Source: Galbula dea
Taxonomy: Eukaryota > Chordata > Aves > Piciformes > Galbulidae
DNA length: 64,000 bases
Direction of reading: 5' to 3'
Assembly: GCA_013399015.1 (NCBI GenBank)
Contig: VWZX01009002.1
Location: forward strand, 866,415 to 930,414
A program made the position numbers and the translations under genes. Below, one piece after another: positions 58,061 through 64,000 of this stretch. The first letter of the stretch is position 1, and each line of letters starts with the position of its first letter. The notes below the pieces were generated by a model that was not told the DNA's origin, searched no databases, and worked only from the letters and a program-made list of their open reading frames with translations.

Positions 58061-59046
58061 CTTGATTTTAATATTAGGAACATGCTTATTAGTTTAAGGT
58101 TGGGTTGGGTTTTTTTTTTTTTGCTGAAGAAAAGGGGTATTTTGGTTGTTTTCTTACTTTAGCAGCTGATGTTATGTGGAAGTCATAAATGCCAGATTAC
58201 ATTAAATTGGGTTTGTTCCTATAATGATATTGTTAGTCAATTACTTAGGAGTCATGAGCAGCTTTTCTCACTAAGCAAAGCTAAAGGTGTTAATTTAGAC
58301 TCCAAGTATTTCAGGTGACAAACTGACCAACTCCAGACACAAAAACCAAATCATGGGTCAGAAAAAAATGTCTGTCTTTCAAGAGGAATTTTTCAGTTAA
58401 TGCTACAACCTTTTTCTTCCCCAATAGCCTGTCTCTGCAGTAGGAGAAAAGCTGCAGATGTCTGTTCAAAGTAAGCCCATTCTCAGATCTGTTGCTTTTT
58501 AGATGGAGAGCTTATGCACAAAGGGAGCATAAAAATATGTCAATGCATAGCAGAGGCAGAGCTCTCACCTCAGGAGGATATTGTCTGTGCATTCTCTTGA
58601 GAACATCAGTTATCTGCATCCCACTGAGCCAAAGGTCCAGCTGAGCCAGCAGTCTGTCTCCAACACCACCCAAAAGGGAAAGCCTACAGAAGAAGATAAG
58701 ACTCCTGAAAGCAGAACATGCACTTCTGAGACTTTCTCCTCTCAGCCTCATCCTCCTCCTCCAGCTATTTGCAGCACTGGGAGGGACAATTAAGGGGAAT
58801 GACCATTAGCTGCAGAAGCAGTTGTGGCTAATATTTGGTTCCTGTTATGAGAAAATGAGTGATGGTTGCTATTTGTACATCTATACCCCATGTAGCCAGG
58901 CTGCCTGGCTTTCCTGAGCATGGGCTACAGCAGCTCCACCTTCCCCACAAGTCAGACATGGGTGGCCAGGCTCTGGGATGTGGGGTGCCAAGGATCCCTC
59001 AACAGGTATCCTCAAACTGTTCAGTGCATGCCCAAGGTCTTTTCCA
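58061..59046. other. Non-coding unique DNA
   Basis: No supported gene. T-run at 58110-58122. Confidence 0.55.
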
Positions 59047-59172
59047 AGAGAGAAATAGAAAGAGAGGGGGGAGAAAGAGGGAGGAAAAAAGAGGGAGAAA
59101 AAAAGAGGGAGAAAAAAGAGGGAGAGAGAAAGGGAGAGAGAAAGAGAGAGAGAAAGAGACAGAAAAAGAGAT
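59047..59172. repeat. Purine-rich (GAGGGAGAAA)n tract
   Basis: The plus strand is almost pure A+G, made of GAGGGAGAAAAA-like and GAGAGAGAAAGA-like units, with a single C and two T. It continues as a looser A-rich stretch to about 59245. The charged or Ser/Leu-rich frames across it are repeat artefacts. Like the 24828 tract it is polypurine-polypyrimidine, but with the purine strand on plus. Confidence 0.93.
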
Positions 59173-59245
59173 CCCCTCAAAAACCTCCAAACAAACCATA
59201 AAAAAACATAAAGGGAGAAAAAGAAAAAAAAGGGGAAAAAAATCT

Positions 59246-59830
59246 GGGCAAGCTAAAAAATAAGATAGATGTATTTTTAACCAAAAAGGGAGACATAAAT
59301 ATAGAGAATTTGTAGTGAGTGAATAGTCTCAGTGAATGCATAAATACTCTTTTTATTATGCTCACACAATTTGTCTCCACTTAATAATTGGCCTGGCAAA
59401 AGATTGGACCTTCCTCAGCACATCTCCTAAATGCCTGAGAAAGAAAGGGAATGGTCTCTAGAGGAGCAGACCAACAGGAGGAGCACCTGTTAAAATAGAT
59501 AACAATTTGTTACAGATACCATTAACCTGCAGCTGTGCACAGAACCTCCTCCTGCTGAAAGCAAGAAAAACCCCTCTGGCAGCCAGGATACCTGCTGCAG
59601 GGATGGCAGGAAAACAGACTTCATTCTACCTTCTAAAACATTCAGGTGTGGCAGCTTTAAACTAAGGATCACTTGCTGAAGTGGGAATGGAGATGAAATC
59701 CCTGCAGAGGCTTTTAAGGAGCCTGGACCATGGGGAGAAGCTAGTGAAGCTCAGAAGATAAGATAAAAACAAAAGAGGGGCTCCTAACAGTGGGATACAT
59801 CTCTCTGGCAATCAGCCCTCTAAGTTCAAG
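59246..59830. other. Non-coding unique DNA
   Basis: No supported gene or transposon between the purine tract and the CR1 fragment. Confidence 0.5.
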
Positions 59831-59992
59831 CCATTCCCTCAGCTCCTATCTCTGGTCACCAGAGAGAAGAAATCAGCTCCTACCCTTCTGCTTCCCCTGT
59901 AGAGCATGATGAGATCTCTTGCCCAGGCTGAACAAACTTCAGCCACTCCTCATATGGCTTCCCCTCTAGACCCTTCCCCATCTTCATGGCCA
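59831..59992 (-). mobile_element. CR1 LINE ORF2-region fragment
   Basis: On the plus strand, TCTGGTCACCAGAGAGAAGA, CTTCTGCTTCCCCTGTAGAGC, ATGATGAGATCTCTTGCCCA, GGCTGAACAAACTTCAGCCA and CCCATCTTCATGGCC are complements of the CR1 ORF2 C-terminal region. This lies just upstream of the part retained at 43157. The 3' tail is missing, so it is an internal fragment. Confidence 0.85.
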
Positions 59993-60016
59993 AATATGTA
60001 TAGGATTGGAAGTGTG

Positions 60017-60100
60017 TATATACTGTATTATGATATTATTACTTATTACTATATTACCTATTAGTCTAGTCCTATATTATTACTTTCTTCTATTGAAAAT
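60017..60100. repeat. AT-rich (ATT)n-like low-complexity stretch
   Basis: Repeated TATTA, TTACTTATTACTATATTACC units form a short low-complexity block directly after the CR1 fragment. No coding role. Confidence 0.6.
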
Positions 60101-62539
60101 GATAATTGTACTGTATAATTTTAGTTCAATATGAACTGGTTTCTTGCAAAAGATACCATTCCTGATGCCTGGAGAAAGCCTAACTGTATTTCCTGAAGGT
60201 GTTTCCCTGTTGGAACAAAGGTGGTGGTCAAACTGGAAAATGGAAGTCTTTTTCTTTTCCTCCTTAACACACTTATTTCCTATCATTATCATATTCTTCA
60301 CATTCAGCCACTAGCCCAGAAACCAATTTTATGCTTTCTGAGCTAGCAACATGGTCAAGTTTAGTACTAACATCAAACTTCAGTAATAAAAGCATGGGTT
60401 TTATTTATTTGAAGTTAAAGATGTATATGGTTGGTCACCCAATGAATGCCATACAGAAAGAGTTCCCTTGGTGTTTTGCATCCTGAGTCAGAACCATGGG
60501 CAAACAGCCACATCTGCAGTGTATCATCTCCTTGCTTTGGTAAAACCTCTACATGCCCTTCGCTGCCACAGTAACCCTTGATGTTGAAAGGAGATGCAAA
60601 GACTCTCCATGGATCTTTAGCAAACTCAGTTCATGTTTCTCTTTTATTTCTCTTTCCCCACTGGATCAGTAAAAGCTGAATTGTTATTCTTCTTTTGAAA
60701 TACCTATGCTGGAGGTTTCCCACCTTTCTGCCTAGATGTAGACACTTCACAGTGTCTAATGGTCAGGGTTATGTAGTGCATCCAGCTGTTGCTCCAGGTG
60801 TCTGGGCATTGACAACATAAGGTGTGGTCTACAGAGGAGGGATTTTATTAGTTACATCTTTAGCTACTTGAGGAAGGAGAGCATATAATGTAAGACACTT
60901 TGAAGCCTTAGAAACATGTGAAATACGTTTAAGGCATCAAAGAGACTGAAATAGAGGGAAACAGCATGAAACTTGAAGTTCTGAATCCAGCAAGACTTCT
61001 AAATGAGTTTTAAACAAAAAAAAAAAATTAAAACAAAATAAAACCAAACCTTGAGAGAGATTAACAAGAGAAGGAAAGGAGAGAATGAAATCAAAACAAG
61101 GCCTACCCTAAGATGTGCTAGTGCTTTCTGAACAGCATGATATAAAAGGCACTGAAGAAGATGGGCAGAAAGAGAAAGGAAAAATGCACAAAATCATTGA
61201 TGGTGCAAACATCTGCCTCTCCTGCAAGCAGTCCTTTTCAGCCACATTATTCCAGGATGGTGAAGCCCCAGCCTGTGATCAAGGCCCAGTAGCACCACGG
61301 GAACACACATCACAAGAAGCTGTTGTCCCCCAGAGATGTGCTCTGATAGGTTGTCTATTGGTTGCCAGCTGATAACATGTTCTGCCTTTAGCACCTAATC
61401 CTGTAGCCTGTGGCAGTAATGGAAGCATTAGCTTTGCCTTCATTTGGCTCTGAGATGGGAAGACTTGGGTTTGGATTGGTACTAGGGCAGGGTGAGTTAC
61501 TGTAACCTGGCCAGAGACACCTCTGCCCAGTCTCTTGCTTCTGCCAATGTGCTGTGGGCATCTTGTGAGAGTGGAAGCTGTCTCCATGGCTCTGAACTTC
61601 AGTACCTCTGAAAAAAACTTGTTCTTCTTGCAGGTCAGGTCAGAAAAAGCAGTCCAGGACATCAGTGCAGGCCAGGGACAGGCTGGTCCATGAGGGATGG
61701 TGACCCTGCCTTCACACTCCCTCCCACCTTGGGCCATTGCTCATGTAAAGGCGTTGGTGTTTGGAAGATTTGGCACCTGCCTAGCTTAAATCCTAGCTGA
61801 AGTCAACTGTCTGGGCATGGCAGGGGTCAGAAGGTAAAGCTCTGCAGGTAGGAGCAAGTTGGTTGACAACTGTAGACAGAGAAGAGGGGGTGACAGCAAA
61901 AGTGTGTGCAGGCATTTCAAGAAATAAGCTAAACTTCTCACTCCAGCTCAGCTGAGGAGCCATCAGAAAAACTGCTATGGTAAGGTCACAATATTTACAT
62001 TTCAATATCAAAACCTTCTGTGCCAAAGCAGAGGCTTTGTGAAAGACATAGAAATATGTCTCAGCTCTTTTGGTCCTGTTCTATGGTGGTGAGTTTCCTA
62101 CCAACACCCTGAGGGAGAAGAGCCTCCCTCTTGTCATCTGTGTGCTCCTTTGAAAATGCAAGAAATACAACAAGAGAAAGGTTGCCATGACTGTTGAGGC
62201 TGGGGATAGTTCTGTAAAGCACTGGGGAGCTACAGTTCAGTGCAGAAATTAATATCAAGTGTCAGCTTAACTCTGTCTTCATAGAAAGAGTGGGCTGGAG
62301 GACATTGACTTTCGACTACACCTGCATAGAAAGGGCTCCCAGAGTGGTAGTGGCACACTCCCAACATCTGCTCCTTCCATTGAACTTAGCTGTAAATTGA
62401 AATTCCATTGCAATGTTTTTAGACTCAGATGAAGTAAGGAGACTGTCAGAAATCCTCTTTAAACTCACCCTTATCCAAACAGGAAGCTGACCTCTAACCC
62501 CTGGACGTAACAGTACACCAGTGGAAATTTCATTATCCC
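60101..62539. other. Non-coding unique DNA
   Basis: No supported gene. A-run at 61018-61027. The minus frame of 152 codons at 61279-61737 has no recognised domain. Confidence 0.5.
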
Positions 62540-62645
62540 CATTTCAGCTGTACTAAGTGAAAATTAATTGTGTAATTATCTGGATGAGAGCATGTGTAAA
62601 ATTTTACAATGTGCCAGTCAGATTAAGTAACGTGTTAGTGGCGTG
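62540..62645. promoter_or_regulatory. Candidate conserved non-coding element (weak)
   Basis: TACTAAGTGAAAATTAATTGTG, TGTAATTATCTGG and GATTAAGTAACGTG give closely spaced homeodomain/GATA-like cores, with two CpGs in an otherwise CpG-free neighbourhood. Inference only. Confidence 0.2.
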
Positions 62646-64000
62646 GGTTAGTGCAGAGTCAAGGCTGTCTTAGAAGGATTGGAAGGAACAGAACATGTGT
62701 CTGAACAGACCTTACCAGGAGAAAGTAATGCAATACTTCATACCATAACCTGAGGAAGATTTTAACCTCCTCCACCAGAGGAAGTTCATCTGCCAGAAGT
62801 GAGGTCTTTTGTCTGTCACTTTAAACCCACAGATTTTAATGGCCAAAAGAGCTGGAGCTTGCTTTTATTTTTTTAAGGACCAAATAGATAACTGATCACA
62901 ATATGAAAAGATTTCTGTCTATTTGTAATGTATCCCATTTTTTTTATACCTCTTTCATCTGTACAGTGAAATGTTTCAGGTTTTTCACTGTTTAAGCAAA
63001 AAAACCCCCCTAAATTATAGAGGTAAAACTCTATCAGACCATAAGCCAGTACTTGAGAAACACAGGATGCTGAACTCACCTCCCTCATAAGGAACTGAGG
63101 GACAGATCTTAGGGGGGGCCCATGGAAATCCTAATAGGGTTATGTAGAAGAAACCATTTCCATTTCAAAGCCATAGACTTGTTTGGATAACGAGATCAGT
63201 GGGCAAAAGATGCTGCCTGGAAGAAGTCTAGTCCTTTGAGAAGTAATTTTATCTTTAAAGAGTTTGGTAAGTAATATATTAGGTCCTATCAGTCTTACTG
63301 CCAAAGGTTTTTGTGCAGAGTCCCTTTAGCAATAGCAAATAAATACACTGCTACCTTTTCTTAAAACAGAGGAATGAAAATAACTTATAATGTGATTTCA
63401 GGGAAGTCAACAGAACAGAATATGTGCAGGAAGGCTTGGTGTTACAGTGAGAAGTCCCACAGCAGCACTCTGCTGCTACATCTGGATGGAGACAGGAGAT
63501 GAGCCAGACGTTTCTGTACACAAATGAGGGGTGCAGAGAGGAATCAAACCTGAAAGAGTTAGTGTCTGACATGGATTTTAGGAATGTTAGGACTGTGCTA
63601 TGCTAAGAGCAGAAGTTGGGGTTTTCCTTGCTTCTGCAACTTAAGCACTGAAAGGCTTGTGAAAACCCAGCAAGAACTTTTAGTGTTACAGTTCAGTTTT
63701 TATCTCTCATTAATCCACCAGGCATTTTAAGAAAAGAGATGATAGAAAAAGTGTAAAAATAGTAAAATCCAAGTTAAAAAAAAAAAGCAAATAAGAAAGA
63801 ATGTGCATGATACACAGATATGCCTTTCTACTGCCTTCCAGTGACCTAAGATCTTGATTTCACATGTCTTTGCAGAAGTCCAGCCATCAGCTCAACATAT
63901 TACTGTGTTACCAAACATGGGTGTTTGCAATGGGAGGAAACATGATGATACAGAACCAGGACTGAGAGACAGGTCTGTGCCCCAGAGATTTCAACTCCCC
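62646..64000. other. Non-coding unique DNA
   Basis: No supported gene, RNA or transposon up to the window end. T- and A-runs at 62937-62946 and 63777-63786. Confidence 0.55.

Noticed and set aside
58859..59263. 134-codon basic plus-strand frame
   Set aside because: The charged part is the translation of the purine-rich simple repeat at 59047-59172.
61279..61737. 152-codon minus-strand open frame
   Set aside because: No family similarity that I recognise. It contains no structural pattern and overlaps a plus-strand frame.
1..64000. Retroviral LTRs, CRISPR arrays, tRNA/rRNA genes, telomeric arrays, operons
   Set aside because: I looked for paired long terminal repeats, regularly spaced repeats, cloverleaf-like sequence and TTAGGG arrays and saw none. 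Bacterial-type gene organisation is absent.

Overview
The window looks like non-coding nuclear DNA from a bird. The main evidence is repeated 3' ends of CR1 LINEs, the dominant avian retrotransposon. These carry the typical avian tail built on ATTCTGTGA or ATTCTATGA units, the GTTGGACTNGATGATC signature, and remnants of the ORF2 C-terminus. Base composition is AT-rich with sparse CpG and many short homopolymer runs. There is one assembly gap (25079-25243) inside a long pyrimidine microsatellite. The species cannot be named from this sequence. I found no protein-coding exon, tRNA, rRNA, known ncRNA, CRISPR array or complete transposon that I can support. The open frames are short, overlap on both strands, match no family I recognise except CR1 ORF2 tails, and look like chance. 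The window is best read as a gene desert or part of a very large intron. 

Layout: 1-10 kb is unique sequence with three or four CR1 ends (5971, 7370, 8300, 8930), an ancient palindromic repeat at 4079, a possible second at 812, and a perfect 16-bp hairpin at 7012-7049. 10-19 kb holds the longest 3' CR1 copy (10177-10611), two enhancer-like stretches near 14.0-14.65 kb, a GC-richer patch at 15.9-16.1 kb, and a clean 30-bp-arm hairpin repeat at 17313-17380. 19-25.6 kb holds an old CR1 ORF2 remnant (about 18.97-19.2 kb), a truncated CR1 (21504), two CpG-bearing regulatory candidates (23.2-23.5 and 24.2-24.7 kb) and the gapped (CTTTTT)n tract. 25.6-43 kb is mostly unique DNA with two very old CR1 pieces (27005, 37430), a diverged pair of roughly 120-bp unclassified repeats (30552 and 34046), and further enhancer-like blocks. 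43-52.5 kb has three CR1 copies (43157, 45069, 52316), a CCG-rich block next to forkhead- and homeodomain-type motifs (43.8-44.2 kb), a MIR-like SINE relic (44826), an ancient palindromic repeat (47330) and a five-tract G-rich run (50574). 52.5-64 kb has more ancient palindromic repeats (54651, 54885, 57108), a purine-rich tract (59047), a CR1 fragment (59831) and AT-rich unique DNA. 

No genes can be seen working together. Any function here would be cis-regulatory: blocks that keep CpGs and dense transcription-factor core motifs among decaying transposon relics. I did not find a convincing undescribed biological system. The most useful leads are the unclassified repeat pair at 30.6 and 34.1 kb, the perfect hairpin at 7.0 kb, and the candidate enhancers at 24.2-24.7 and 43.8-44.2 kb.
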